From positions 62,001-126,000 of the forward strand of contig DXIS01000040.1 of the NCBI GenBank assembly GCA_019112735.1: a stretch of DNA of 64,000 nt. The letters are read 5' to 3'. A program made the translations under genes and the position numbers. A model generated the notes under the pieces. It saw nothing but the letters and a program-made list of their open reading frames with translations, was not told the origin of the DNA and searched no databases. Within the stretch, counting starts at the first letter, position 1, and each line of letters begins with the position of its first letter. Below, one piece after another: positions 49,187-59,050 of the stretch. Origin of the DNA: Candidatus Mediterraneibacter guildfordensis. Its GTDB lineage: Bacteria; Bacillota; Clostridia; Lachnospirales; Lachnospiraceae.

Positions 49187-51262
49187 TCACATATCTTCCA
49201 GCGGTTCGTTTAAAATCTCCGTTCCCGGCAGTATAAACCTTCCGTCTTTAATAAGTATAATGTGTTTCCCTTCTTTTGTCACTACACTTATTTCTTCTAA
49301 TTCATCATAAGGTATGGTTATATCTGTATGGCAGTTCAGATACGCCTTCGACAGGTCTGTCTTCCGGTTCAGGGAAACCGAATTATCTTTCGCCACGATC
49401 TCTTTTCCATTGGGATTGTATACCCGGATATCCTCGCTCCAGGAATAACAGGTATCTCCCACCGCAAAATGCGGCCCGGTCTTTTCCGCGATCAGGATGG
49501 GCATCTTGTCTTCAATGCCGTACCGTCTCCCCGCCACGTAGGCTGTCGTATTCGTACCGATAGCGAACTCGCCGAGCGGCAGGGATTTATGCCCTTTCAA
49601 TACATTGTCCGCCACGTACTTCTTCCCGTCTTCCGGGTCATCGAAATTGCCGCAGCTGTAATCCGTGATCATCCCGTCTTCAAAACGCAGTTCCAGATCC
49701 CGGTACTCCAGTCCCTCAAGGAATACCCGGCTCACGTGGAGCACGCCCGTCGTGCCTTCCAGCACCGGCGAGGTAAATACCTCGCCCACCGGGATGTTGA
49801 CATCCGCCACACAGTTCTCAAAGATCGTCTCTTTCGACGGATCGTTCAGCCGGAAAAGCTTTACCGTAAGGTCTGTCCGGTTTGCGCCTTTCCCGGTCAC
49901 ATGAACATATTCACCCTGATCCAGCGCGTCAATGAGCGTCTGCTGCACCTTTTCATAGAGTTTCGCATCCAATGTATTGATGCGGATCACCTCGCTAAAG
50001 ATCTCCTCATATTTATCCCCGATCTCCGGCACCGGCCAGGCAATGATCGTAAAGCTCCGCTCATCCCCCCGGATATATTCATTGGTGATCTGTCCCGAAC
50101 GGCTGTCATACTGCACGGCCAGCTCTTTCTGTTCTGCGGTATATGCCGGAGCCTCCGGGACCGATTCCGGCGAGAAGGGCTTCTCTCCGAACGTCTCCAT
50201 GACCGCCGGCCCCGCGAACTGCGCCGCCATCTCCCGGTGCTGTTCATAGACCGTCCGGAGCACTTCCAGCCGGCGCTCGATATAACGTTTATCCATAAAG
50301 AGCGCCTGGTCCTGCCGGTGGTCGTATTCATACTGCCAGTTCGGGACCGCGCCGGTGTATCCGATCTTATGGTGCTCCCGCTTCGTGATCACGCCCGATG
50401 CCGCCCGGTAGATCACCGGCCTGAGTCCCATTTTACGGAAATTCTCCGCAGCAAGCCGTACAACCTTTTCAAATCCAAGTGTGTAGCGGATATTTACCAC
50501 GGATTTCTTCGACAGATCTTTCCCGGTATTTACAAAACCGATCCGGTATCCTTCCGTATATACGTCCGCCATCTTCTGCAGGGTCTCCTCCGGCAGCGTG
50601 CGCAGATAATGCGCGGTCCCCAGTTCATTTTCCGTAATATATTCGCCGAAACGATACAGATACCGGTCATCATCCAGGTCAGCATGTTCGATCAGATCTG
50701 CGGCAAAAGACCGCTCCGGATCGATCTGCTCCAGGATCCGGTCCGCCAGGAACACGTCACAGTAATCGCTGGCATACCAGTAAATGATGTCCCGGATCTC
50801 TTTCTCTTCCGGAACCGCATTTTCTCCTTTTTCCCGGCATGCCGTCTCAAAGCAGTTGTACACTTCTATAAACAGTTCATAGAGGATCGTCAGATAATCC
50901 ACACGGTTTTCAAACGCATACGGAAGCCCTGACCGCATCTCCGCGTACAGCATGCTCAAAAGCCGCCCTCTCTCAACGCCGAACTTCCCCGCCGCATATG
51001 CCGGGTTGGCCCAGCTGTTTTTATAATGGCCGCCGACGATATCACTGTACAGGATCTCATTGATGCTTCTCATCTCTTCGATGCTGTAATGCTCCCATGC
51101 CCCGCTGTCGATCTTGCGCCGCACATTCTCCAGCTCCAGAAGGAAAATCGCCACATCCTGAAAATAATGCAGATACTGCGCTGCCACCGTTTCTTCCGCA
51201 ACAAGGCCCCGCAGCCTGTCAACCGCCAGGATATGGCGTTCCTGATACTCTTCCATACTCAT
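49187..51262 (-). CDS. Large protein with C-terminal M29-type aminopeptidase domain
   Basis: 691 aa; LEYRDLELRFEDGMITDYS, LPLGEFAIGTNTTAYVAG, EKTGPHFAVGDTCYSW, RKTDLSKAYLNCHTDITIPYDELEEI. Confidence 0.78.
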   Translation of the reverse strand: MSMEEYQERHILAVDRLRGLVAEETVAAQYLHYFQDVAIFLLELENVRRKIDSGAWEHYSIEEMRSINEILYSDIVGGHYKNSWANPAYAAGKFGVERGRLLSMLYAEMRSGLPYAFENRVDYLTILYELFIEVYNCFETACREKGENAVPEEKEIRDIIYWYASDYCDVFLADRILEQIDPERSFAADLIEHADLDDDRYLYRFGEYITENELGTAHYLRTLPEETLQKMADVYTEGYRIGFVNTGKDLSKKSVVNIRYTLGFEKVVRLAAENFRKMGLRPVIYRAASGVITKREHHKIGYTGAVPNWQYEYDHRQDQALFMDKRYIERRLEVLRTVYEQHREMAAQFAGPAVMETFGEKPFSPESVPEAPAYTAEQKELAVQYDSRSGQITNEYIRGDERSFTIIAWPVPEIGDKYEEIFSEVIRINTLDAKLYEKVQQTLIDALDQGEYVHVTGKGANRTDLTVKLFRLNDPSKETIFENCVADVNIPVGEVFTSPVLEGTTGVLHVSRVFLEGLEYRDLELRFEDGMITDYSCGNFDDPEDGKKYVADNVLKGHKSLPLGEFAIGTNTTAYVAGRRYGIEDKMPILIAEKTGPHFAVGDTCYSWSEDIRVYNPNGKEIVAKDNSVSLNRKTDLSKAYLNCHTDITIPYDELEEISVVTKEGKHIILIKDGRFILPGTEILNEPLEDM

Positions 51263-51633
51263 CCGTTCAGCCCTCCTATAAAGATTGCAAGAAATACGGC
51301 CACCGCCACGAAACTGACCGGAAGCCCCACCTTGCAGGACAGATAATTGCAGTCCCTTTCTCCGAATCCGCCGACTGCCAGCCGGATCCCGTTAACAGAA
51401 AGCACCAGGGAAATGATCGCCAGCCCGCCGATGATCCCGTGAGCCTTTCCCCGTTCCAGGAACGCATACAGGATGCATCCCGCGAGAAGGAGAAGTCCCG
51501 CCCCGCCGCTGATACAGCCAAGCACCCCTTTACGCGACGGGCGCAGGTCCGTCCGGCCGTATTTCCCCACGCCTCTTTTTTTTCTCTCACGAAGTTTTCT
51601 GCGCTCTTCAGCGCTTTTTCCGATTTCGAACAT
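51259..51633 (-). CDS. Uncharacterised small membrane protein
   Basis: 124 aa, basic N-terminus and 3 predicted TMs; ATGA overlap with downstream gene. Confidence 0.65.
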   Translation of the reverse strand: MFEIGKSAEERRKLRERKKRGVGKYGRTDLRPSRKGVLGCISGGAGLLLLAGCILYAFLERGKAHGIIGGLAIISLVLSVNGIRLAVGGFGERDCNYLSCKVGLPVSFVAVAVFLAIFIGGLNG

Positions 51634-52084
51634 GGTGTTTTCTCCTTATCCCGTTACATAACACAAATGCAATATATCCCAGCACACCGCCGATCGTATT
51701 GAGCAGGATATCGTCCACATCAAAGCTTCCCACCCTTGTGACAAGCTGGACCGTCTCCACGGCCAGGCTCAGGAACATACTGAAGAAAAACGTCTTGAAA
51801 AATCCTCTTGTCCTGCCTGCCATAGAAACAAAAAAACCATACGGCACAAATATCAGAATGTTGCCGAGCAGATTCGCCGCCACAACAAATGTTCCAAGCT
51901 GCTCCCGATAGGTAATAAACCGCCTGATCTCTTTAAACAGTTCCAGATTGTATCTGTACTCCTCCGAAATCTCTGTCCTGCCGTACCACTCGGCCAGGAA
52001 CAGAAAATAAATCAAAAAACCTACATATAATATAAACAGGACTTTTCCAAACGCCCTGATAATCTTCGCTCTTTTATTGCTCAA
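51608..52084 (-). CDS. VanZ-like family protein
   Basis: NLLGNILIFVPYGFFVSM, FSMFLSLAVETVQLVTRVGSFDVDDILLNTIGGVLGY. Confidence 0.9.
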   Translation of the reverse strand: MSNKRAKIIRAFGKVLFILYVGFLIYFLFLAEWYGRTEISEEYRYNLELFKEIRRFITYREQLGTFVVAANLLGNILIFVPYGFFVSMAGRTRGFFKTFFFSMFLSLAVETVQLVTRVGSFDVDDILLNTIGGVLGYIAFVLCNGIRRKHHVRNRKKR

Positions 52085-52147
52085 AATAAAACCCCATATA
52101 CTTTTGAAAAGGGGGCCGGCCCTATGCCTTCCCCCTTATGCTGTCTG

Positions 52148-52297
52148 TCAGAATGTGATCTCCCGCTTATGTCTCAGCAGAGACGCTCCGCTCACGATTG
52201 AAAGAACTCCGGCTGCGATCCCTACTGTCAGGATAATAATGCCGAGCGCGATGCCGCATGCGCCGCTGTTCTTCATTGCCAGATATGCTTTTTCCAT
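52148..52297 (-). CDS. 49-aa predicted membrane protein MEKAYLAMKNSGACGIALGIIILTVGIAAGVLSIVSGASLLRHKREITF
   Basis: Hand translation; AAGGAGG SD about 8 nt before ATG; not in ORF track. Confidence 0.72.
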   Translation of the reverse strand: MEKAYLAMKNSGACGIALGIIILTVGIAAGVLSIVSGASLLRHKREITF

Positions 52298-52310
52298 ACA
52301 AAGCGCCTCC

Positions 52311-52991
52311 TTATTTTACACCATATGTGTCATAGTATGCGTCGATCGCCGCCTTTAATGTATCGTCAATGATCACTTTCCCGTTGTATTCCTGATTATA
52401 CAGGCACTCTGTCACTTCCGCCATCGTTACGATGGCCGCCGTATCAAATCCGTAAAGATCCCTGATCTCATCGAGAGCACATTTCTCGCCGCCTTTTCCG
52501 ACTTCCATGCGGTCCAGGGATACCATAAGCCCGACGATCTCCACATCAGCCGCTCCGCGGACTTTCGGCACTGTCTCTTCCATAGACTTGCCGGATGTGG
52601 TCACATCCTCGATCATGATCACGCGGTCGCCGTCCTTCAGCTTACTGCCAAGGAAGCTGCCCTTATCCGCGCCGTGGTCCTTCTCTTCTTTCCGGTCTGA
52701 ACAGTAACGCACTTCTTTTCCGTACAGCTCGCTGTAGGCGATAGCCGTCACCACCCCGAGCGGGATCCCCTTGTAAGCCGGTCCGAAAAGAACATCAAAA
52801 TCGTCCCCGTATCTCGCATGGATCGCTTTCGCATAATATTCTCCAAGTTTCTTTAACTGGGAGCCCGTCACATAGGCGCCCGCATTCATAAAGAACGGGG
52901 ATTTTCTGCCGCTCTTTAATGTAAAATCTCCAAATTTAAGGACATCGCTGTCCACCATAAAATGAATAAACTCCTGCTTATATGCTTCCAT
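52311..52991 (-). CDS. pyrE: Orotate phosphoribosyltransferase (likely start MEAYKQEFIHFM at 52991)
   Basis: FTLKSGRKSPFFMNAG, LFGPAYKGIPLGVVTAIA, VIMIEDVTTSGKSMEETV. Confidence 0.95.
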   Translation of the reverse strand: MEAYKQEFIHFMVDSDVLKFGDFTLKSGRKSPFFMNAGAYVTGSQLKKLGEYYAKAIHARYGDDFDVLFGPAYKGIPLGVVTAIAYSELYGKEVRYCSDRKEEKDHGADKGSFLGSKLKDGDRVIMIEDVTTSGKSMEETVPKVRGAADVEIVGLMVSLDRMEVGKGGEKCALDEIRDLYGFDTAAIVTMAEVTECLYNQEYNGKVIIDDTLKAAIDAYYDTYGVK

Positions 52992-53171
52992 ACCGCTGTA
53001 CCTCCACACATCTTTTCTGATTCTTAACAATTCTACCATAAGTTGCCGGCATTTTCAATTCCTGCATAAAGCCGCACTGCCGTTTTGAAAACCCGGATGT
53101 GTCCGCAGTGCAGTCCCCGGAAGACAAAAAAGCAGAAAGACGACTTATTGTCACCTTTCCGCTTTTTCATT

Positions 53172-53672
53172 TTAATCCCTGAACATCTTCATTCCCATCC
53201 ACTGGCTCATATGGTCGATCATTTTTGCATCCGGCTCAATATAGATACAGATATTTTTCTGATCTTTCGGGATCATGATCCCATATGCTTTGCCGTTCGG
53301 ATTGCCTGATGTGTAATCATACACTTTATCCGGTTTATAGGAATTCAGTCTCGGTGATCCTTTGGGTGCTATGATCTCTGCGCCCTGGATATCAATATTC
53401 TGCAGATGCTTCCGCTTTGCCCGGTTGTAGATCACGTCGACCTGAAGGTCATGGTTCAGGATGATATACTCATATTCCACGCTGAGTTTCGGGAAGATAA
53501 AATAATATGCAACTACAGCAAGGATGACCGCGATCACATAGGAGAGCACTCCGAGAAACGGCATGCCCAGTATGGCAACGGCCACGATCACGAGGATCAC
53601 GAGGATCCGGATCGGCAGGTCATACGGTTTTGGTCTGCGGGCGATAAGCTGTTCATATAATGCATCGTTCAT
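53172..53672 (-). CDS. Uncharacterised two-TM protein with C-terminal soluble domain (DUF6106-like)
   Basis: 166 aa; YEYIILNHDLQVDVIYNRAKRKHLQNIDI. Confidence 0.6.
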   Translation of the reverse strand: MNDALYEQLIARRPKPYDLPIRILVILVIVAVAILGMPFLGVLSYVIAVILAVVAYYFIFPKLSVEYEYIILNHDLQVDVIYNRAKRKHLQNIDIQGAEIIAPKGSPRLNSYKPDKVYDYTSGNPNGKAYGIMIPKDQKNICIYIEPDAKMIDHMSQWMGMKMFRD

Positions 53673-53675
53673 AAT

Positions 53676-54602
53676 CTAATTGTTCCTTTCTGATTGTAAA
53701 TAGTTCAGCACCATAATGGCGATCTTAAATGTCATGGCATCCTCAAAAAGACGGATGTCCAGACCTGTATGCTTTTCGATCTGCTCCAGACGGTAGATCA
53801 GGGTATTGCGGTGCATATGGAGCTGGCGGGATGTCTCTGCAATATTGAGATTATTCTGGAAAAACCGGTTGACAGTCCCCAATGTCTCTTCATCAAAAGA
53901 CGCCGGGATATCCGCACCGAATATTTCTTTCAGAAAACTTTCGCACAGAGAAACCGGGAGCTGATAGATCAGCCGTCCGATGCCCAGCTCATTATACGGA
54001 AATACGGTCTGCTCCGAATAGAATAGTCTGCCGACCCGCAGTGCGAGGCTGGTCTCCCGGAACGCTTCCGGAAGGTCTGCCAGACTTTCAAACATAAAAC
54101 TGTAAGACAGCCGGATCTGCACCAGTGCCTCCGTGTTCAGCGTGTCCACGATCATACGGGCGATACGGCGGCTGTCCTTTTCACTTTCCCCGGACCGCAC
54201 CGGCCGGAGGACCGCTACCGTATGTCCCGTGACCGGTACGAGGTATGTCTTCGTCTGTGCCGGGAACAGGCTTTTTAATATTTCCATGACCGTCTCATCT
54301 ATCTCTTTTGCCTCGAGCAGAAACAGGATGCGTCGCTCATCCGCATTGATATGAAGCCTTGCCGCACGTTCCGCAATATCATAGGCCGGTATCCCCCCGG
54401 TCATCAGCCCCTGAAGGAAGTCCGATTTATTATATTTTTCCTTATAGGCCGTGCACAGGCAGCGGATCTGGGTGAGCGCCTGTTCCGCTTCCTCAGGGGA
54501 ATCCGCCGTCACATCCATCGTGATCCCCGTAATGCGTTTCAGTTCCGCGAGCGCTTTTACAAGTTCCTGTGTGTGCTCCATAATCCTCTCCATGATTTCC
54601 AT
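53676..54602 (-). CDS. PucR/CdaR-type helix-turn-helix regulator
   Basis: C-terminal NRFFQNNLNIAETSRQLHMHRNTLIYRLEQIEKHTGLDIRLFEDAMTFKIAIM. Confidence 0.88.
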   Translation of the reverse strand: MEIMERIMEHTQELVKALAELKRITGITMDVTADSPEEAEQALTQIRCLCTAYKEKYNKSDFLQGLMTGGIPAYDIAERAARLHINADERRILFLLEAKEIDETVMEILKSLFPAQTKTYLVPVTGHTVAVLRPVRSGESEKDSRRIARMIVDTLNTEALVQIRLSYSFMFESLADLPEAFRETSLALRVGRLFYSEQTVFPYNELGIGRLIYQLPVSLCESFLKEIFGADIPASFDEETLGTVNRFFQNNLNIAETSRQLHMHRNTLIYRLEQIEKHTGLDIRLFEDAMTFKIAIMVLNYLQSERNN

Positions 54603-54607
54603 GAAAA

Positions 54608-54636
54608 GGGCTGCACTCAGAATCTAAGTGCAGCCC
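54608..54636. terminator. Intrinsic terminator
   Basis: GGGCTGCACT CAGAATCTA AGTGCAGCCC, T-run CCCTTTT on minus strand. Confidence 0.75.
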
Positions 54637-54736
54637 CCTCGTATTATAATAGATAAGCGGTAAGCTTGCCGGTCAGGCTGACCAGCGGTGAATAGCATCT
54701 TTGCGACCGCCTAGCTGCTATTCCAATTTTAAGGCA

Positions 54737-55849
54737 TTAGTTTGTAATCGTCAACTCTGTCTCTTTGTCGAATATGTGGATCTTCTCCATGTCAAGTGCG
54801 AATACAGCCTTGTCGCCTGTTCTCAGTGTCGTACGCGGGTTAACACGTGCTGTCATCTGAGTTCCCTCTACATCGAAGTACAGGAATACTTCTGCGCCGA
54901 GCAGCTCGTATACTTTGATCGTAGATGTGATCACGCTGTCCGGTGAGTTGCTGATGAATGCTTCTGAATCATGTACGTCTTCCGGACGGATACCAAGAAC
55001 AACTGTCTTTCCGTCATATCCGCCGTCGATGAGTGCTTTCTTCTTGGAAGCCGGTACTTTCAGTACATGGTCGCCGACTGTAAGTGTTACGTCATCGCCT
55101 TTAACCTTGCATACAGCGTCCATGAAGTTCATCTGCGGAGATCCGATGAATCCTGCTACGAACAGGTTGCACGGTGTATTGTAAAGGTTCTGCGGTGTAT
55201 CTACCTGCTGTACAACACCGTCTTTCATAACGACGATCCTTGTACCAAGTGTCATAGCCTCTGTCTGGTCATGTGTTACGTAGATGATCGTAGCGCCCAG
55301 ATTCTCATGAAGTTTGGAAATCTCGATACGCATCTGAACTCTCAGTTTTGCATCCAGGTTGGAGAGCGGCTCGTCCATCAGGAATACCTTCGGGTTACGA
55401 ACGATCGCACGTCCCATGGCAACACGCTGTCTCTGACCACCGGAAAGAGCCTTCGGTTTACGGTCAAGCAGTTTCTCAAGGTCAAGGATTTTTGCAGCCT
55501 CGCGAACCTTCTTGTCGATCTCATCCTTCGGAACTTTGCGCAGCTTCAGTCCGAATGCCATGTTATCATATACTGTCATGTGCGGATACAGAGCGTAGTT
55601 CTGGAATACCATTGCGATATCACGGTCTTTCGGCTCTACATCGTTCATTACCTTGCCGTCGATCTTCAGTGTACCGCCGGAGATGTCCTCAAGTCCTGCA
55701 ACCATACGAAGTGTTGTAGATTTACCACATCCTGAAGGACCTACGAAGATGATGAACTCTTTGTCTTCGATCTCAAGGTTGAAGTCCTTAACTGCGTGGA
55801 ATCCGTTAGGATAAATTTTCTGAATGCCTTCAAGTGATAAGCTTGCCAT
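54737..55849 (-). CDS. ABC transporter ATP-binding protein, MsmK/UgpC sugar-importer type (ORF track 54737..55972; likely start MASLSLEGIQK at 55849)
   Basis: GPSGCGKSTTLRMVAGLE, LSGGQRQRVAMGRAIVRNPKVFLMDEPLSNLDAKLR, C-terminal TOBE-like region. Confidence 0.93.
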   Translation of the reverse strand: MASLSLEGIQKIYPNGFHAVKDFNLEIEDKEFIIFVGPSGCGKSTTLRMVAGLEDISGGTLKIDGKVMNDVEPKDRDIAMVFQNYALYPHMTVYDNMAFGLKLRKVPKDEIDKKVREAAKILDLEKLLDRKPKALSGGQRQRVAMGRAIVRNPKVFLMDEPLSNLDAKLRVQMRIEISKLHENLGATIIYVTHDQTEAMTLGTRIVVMKDGVVQQVDTPQNLYNTPCNLFVAGFIGSPQMNFMDAVCKVKGDDVTLTVGDHVLKVPASKKKALIDGGYDGKTVVLGIRPEDVHDSEAFISNSPDSVITSTIKVYELLGAEVFLYFDVEGTQMTARVNPRTTLRTGDKAVFALDMEKIHIFDKETELTITN

Positions 55850-56135
55850 TTTGTATAGCCTCCTTAAAAAAATGGTTTTCGTTGAATCTGAAGTTAGTAT
55901 AATCCGTAACCGGAGATCCGGCAATGTCACGAGTGACCAAAAAAACGATTTAAAAGTGTACATTTCAACCATAATCCGGTCAGAACCACCAAAAATGCAG
56001 CATCATGATCCCGCAGAACCGCCCCGGCAGATTGACGGGCACCGGCAAATCATTTAAAATAAAGACTGCATCCGCCGGGATCCGTTCCGGCGGAAGGCAC
56101 AGAAATATACGATATATATAAAGGAGAATTATATT

Positions 56136-56654
56136 ATGGCAAATCCAGTTGTAACATTTGAAATGGAAAACGGCGACATCATGAAAGCAGAACTGTACCC
56201 GGAGATCGCCCCGAATACGGTCCGTAACTTTATCTCACTGATCAATAAAGGCTTCTATGACGGCCTGATCTTCCACCGCGTGATCCGCGGCTTCATGATC
56301 CAGGGCGGATGCCCGGACGGAAACGGAATGGGCGGCCCGGGATACACGATCAAAGGGGAATTCTCCCAGAACGGATTCAAAAATGACCTGTCACACGATC
56401 CCGGCGTCCTCTCCATGGCAAGAGCCATGCATCCGGATTCCGCAGGCAGCCAGTTCTTCATCATGCATGAAAAGTCCCCGCATCTCGACGGTGCATATGC
56501 CGCATTCGGAAAGATCATTGAAGGAATGGACACAGTAAATAAAATCGCCGAAACCGCAACAGATTACAGCGACCGCCCGCTTGAAGACCAGCGGATGAAA
56601 AAAGTCACTGTGGATACCTTCGGAGAAACATACGACGAGCCGGAAACGATGTAA
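56136..56654 (+). CDS. Cyclophilin-type peptidyl-prolyl cis-trans isomerase
   Basis: FHRVIRGFMIQGGCPDGNGMGGPGYTIKGEF, GSQFFIMHEKSPHLDGAYAAFG. Confidence 0.95.
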   Translation: MANPVVTFEMENGDIMKAELYPEIAPNTVRNFISLINKGFYDGLIFHRVIRGFMIQGGCPDGNGMGGPGYTIKGEFSQNGFKNDLSHDPGVLSMARAMHPDSAGSQFFIMHEKSPHLDGAYAAFGKIIEGMDTVNKIAETATDYSDRPLEDQRMKKVTVDTFGETYDEPETM

Positions 56655-56713
56655 AATTCCTGTTTGTCGAACTGAGCGGAACTTGCAGTATAGAATATAA
56701 CAATAACTTTCTA

Positions 56714-56804
56714 TCAGAATGCGGATTCACGGAATAAGGGATAAAACCTTCCCGTCTCCGGTCCGGCTTTATCCCTTATTCCGTGAAAGTCGCATCCGAT
56801 CTGA
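56714..56804. repeat. Inverted-repeat element; arms match the outer arms of element 1..243
   Basis: TCAGAATGCGGATTCACGGAATAAGGGATAAAACCTTCCCG is identical (41/41) to the reverse complement of 203..243; the other arm matches positions 1..41 at 38/41. Confidence 0.88.
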
Positions 56805-57081
56805 AATTCTTCTGAGATTCTGTACTTGAGTATGCCGGTTCAGTTCCATAAACAGCAAACAAGTCCGGAAATGTGTCGGCAGGGGCTCAGAATCTGGGCC
56901 ACAGAGAGGCTTTGCCTGCTTGTCCGTAACCGGTTATAATAGGACATAAGCCTCTTTTAAACAGCTTCCTTTCAGGGTAGAATTTCCTGTTTTCCGGACA
57001 GGCGATTCAAAAGTATTGGGCAGTCTATTCTGTGATGGGGAAGTGATTCTGCACAGCAAAGATGTGGGCAGGTGAATCTGA

Positions 57082-57222
57082 GAGAATTATAGAAAAAACC
57101 AGGCCACAAAAAGTCGGCGTTAAAAGAGGAATTGGAGCTGTCTGAGCCTGAAAGGCGAGTTCTCCAATTCCTCTTTTCGTAGTTAGCCGGCTTTTCGTGG
57201 CCTTAGATTTTTCATAATTCTC
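57082..57222. repeat. Second long hairpin element (about 60-nt arms) with conserved apical motif
   Basis: GAGAATTAT...AGGCCAC...AAAAGAGGAATTGGAG / CTCCAATTCCTCTTTT...GTGGCCT...ATAATTCTC; loop CTGTCTGAGCCTGAAAGGCGAGTT. Confidence 0.85.
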
Positions 57223-57324
57223 GAACTGAACCTGAACATATCTTTTGCTGTGTAAGAATTAATTCGTTATTCATGAAATATTGACAAATATTTTCGTGAA
57301 CCAGTTCGTCCGGAAAACAGAAAT

Positions 57325-58227
57325 TTATCTCACAATCCCCACCATTTCCGCAACGGTCTCAAATCCCTGCCGCTTCATATACTCCTCGATCCCGTCCACG
57401 ATCTTCATGGTCACGCCCGGGTCATGGAAGTTGGCCGTACCTACGGACACAGCGCTTGCCCCGGCGAGGATCATTTCTATGGCGTCCTCCGCCTTCGCGA
57501 TGCCGCCCATGCCGATGACCGGCACTTTTACCGCATTGGCCGCCTCGTAGACCATGCGCACCGCGATCGGGTGGATCGCCGGGCCGGACACGCCGCCGGT
57601 CTTATTCGCCAGCACGAAGGACTTCCGGTTGATGTCAATCTTCATGCCGGTGATTGTATTGATCAGGGATACTGCATCTGCGCCGCCGGCCTCGACCGCC
57701 TTCGCCATCTCGGCGATGCTGGTCACGTTCGGGCTCAGTTTCATGATCACCGGCTGTTTCGCATATTTCTTCACGGCCTTTGTAATGTCTTCCGCCGCTT
57801 TCGGATTCTGGCCGAAGGCGATGCCGCCTTCTTTTACATTGGGGCAGGAAATATTGATCTCCAGCATATCCACGTCTTCATCCGCCAGACGTTCTACAAC
57901 TTCGCAGTAGTCTTCCGTGGACTTCCCGCACACGTTGACAATGATCTTCGTGTCGTACTGTCTGAGGAACGGGATGTCCCGCTCGCAGAACACGTCGATC
58001 CCCGGATTCTGAAGCCCCACGGCATTCATCATCCCGCCGTATGTCTCCGCCACGCGGGGCGTCGGATTGCCCGCCCAGGGAATGTTCGCCACGCCTTTCG
58101 TGGTCACCGCGCCGAGCCGGTTCAGATCTACATAGTCGGCAAACTCCGCACCCGATCCGAACGTCCCGGATGCCACGGTCACCGGATTCTTCCACTCTAC
58201 ACCGGCGATATTTACTCTCATATCCAT
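57325..58227 (-). CDS. pyrD: Dihydroorotate dehydrogenase, class 1B catalytic subunit
   Basis: MRVNIAGVEWKNPVTVASGTFGSG, LEINISCPNVKEGGIAFG, PVIMKLSPNVTSI, VPVIGMGGI. Confidence 0.95.
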   Translation of the reverse strand: MDMRVNIAGVEWKNPVTVASGTFGSGAEFADYVDLNRLGAVTTKGVANIPWAGNPTPRVAETYGGMMNAVGLQNPGIDVFCERDIPFLRQYDTKIIVNVCGKSTEDYCEVVERLADEDVDMLEINISCPNVKEGGIAFGQNPKAAEDITKAVKKYAKQPVIMKLSPNVTSIAEMAKAVEAGGADAVSLINTITGMKIDINRKSFVLANKTGGVSGPAIHPIAVRMVYEAANAVKVPVIGMGGIAKAEDAIEMILAGASAVSVGTANFHDPGVTMKIVDGIEEYMKRQGFETVAEMVGIVR

Positions 58228-59009
58228 CAGATCTCCACCTCCGTAGAAAGGAATACCGGTCCGTCTTTACAGATCCGCTTGTTGTTTACATTGCTGTGGT
58301 GGTCTTTCTCTTTCGACTTGCACACGCAGGCCAGGCAGGCGCCGATCCCGCACGCCATGCGCTCTTCCAGGGAAATGTAGCATTCGATGCCGTTTTCCTC
58401 TGCGTATGTTTTGATCGCGCGGAGCATGGGTGTCGGCCCGCATGCAAAGATCATATCCGCGGTAAGTCCGTTCTCCCGGATGGCATCCATGACATTGCCT
58501 TTCGTCCCCACGCTTCCGTCCTCTGTGGAAATGTAGAGCTCCCCGTTCTGCTCGAACTCTTCCCGGAGGAAAGTCTGCGCATCCCGGTAGCCGGCCAGGA
58601 TCTGCTTCTTCTCACATTTCATCTGCTTCGCCAGCTCCAGGATCGGCGGCACGCCGATGCCCCCGCCCATGAGGAACACTTTTTTCCCTTCCGCCTTCTC
58701 ATACGGGAATCCGTTGCCAAGCGGTCCGATCACCGGGACGGTATCCCCGGCGCTCATCTTTGAAAACTGTTCTGTCCCGGTATCCTTCCCGGTCACCCGG
58801 TATACAACCCGGAGACGGCCCGCCGCTTTATCGATCTCACAGATGCTGATCGGACGGGGCAGAAGCTTGCTTCCGTCATTGGTATACATAGAAATGAACT
58901 GTCCGGGCTTCGCCTCAGACGCCGCTTCAGTCTGAAGCCACATGCTATAAATGTCCGGCGCCAGCATCTCCTGAGAGATGACCAGCGCATTTTCCTTTTT
59001 CTTCGTCAT
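58227..59009 (-). CDS. pyrK: Dihydroorotate dehydrogenase electron transfer subunit
   Basis: LLPRPISICEID, GPLGNGFP, LMGGGIGVPPILELAKQ, CGPTPMLRAIK, EERMACGIGACLACVC. Confidence 0.95.
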   Translation of the reverse strand: MTKKKENALVISQEMLAPDIYSMWLQTEAASEAKPGQFISMYTNDGSKLLPRPISICEIDKAAGRLRVVYRVTGKDTGTEQFSKMSAGDTVPVIGPLGNGFPYEKAEGKKVFLMGGGIGVPPILELAKQMKCEKKQILAGYRDAQTFLREEFEQNGELYISTEDGSVGTKGNVMDAIRENGLTADMIFACGPTPMLRAIKTYAEENGIECYISLEERMACGIGACLACVCKSKEKDHHSNVNNKRICKDGPVFLSTEVEI

Positions 59010-59050
59010 AGCTGCTCCTTTAATCGTCGCTCTGTTATGTGCACTCCGGT

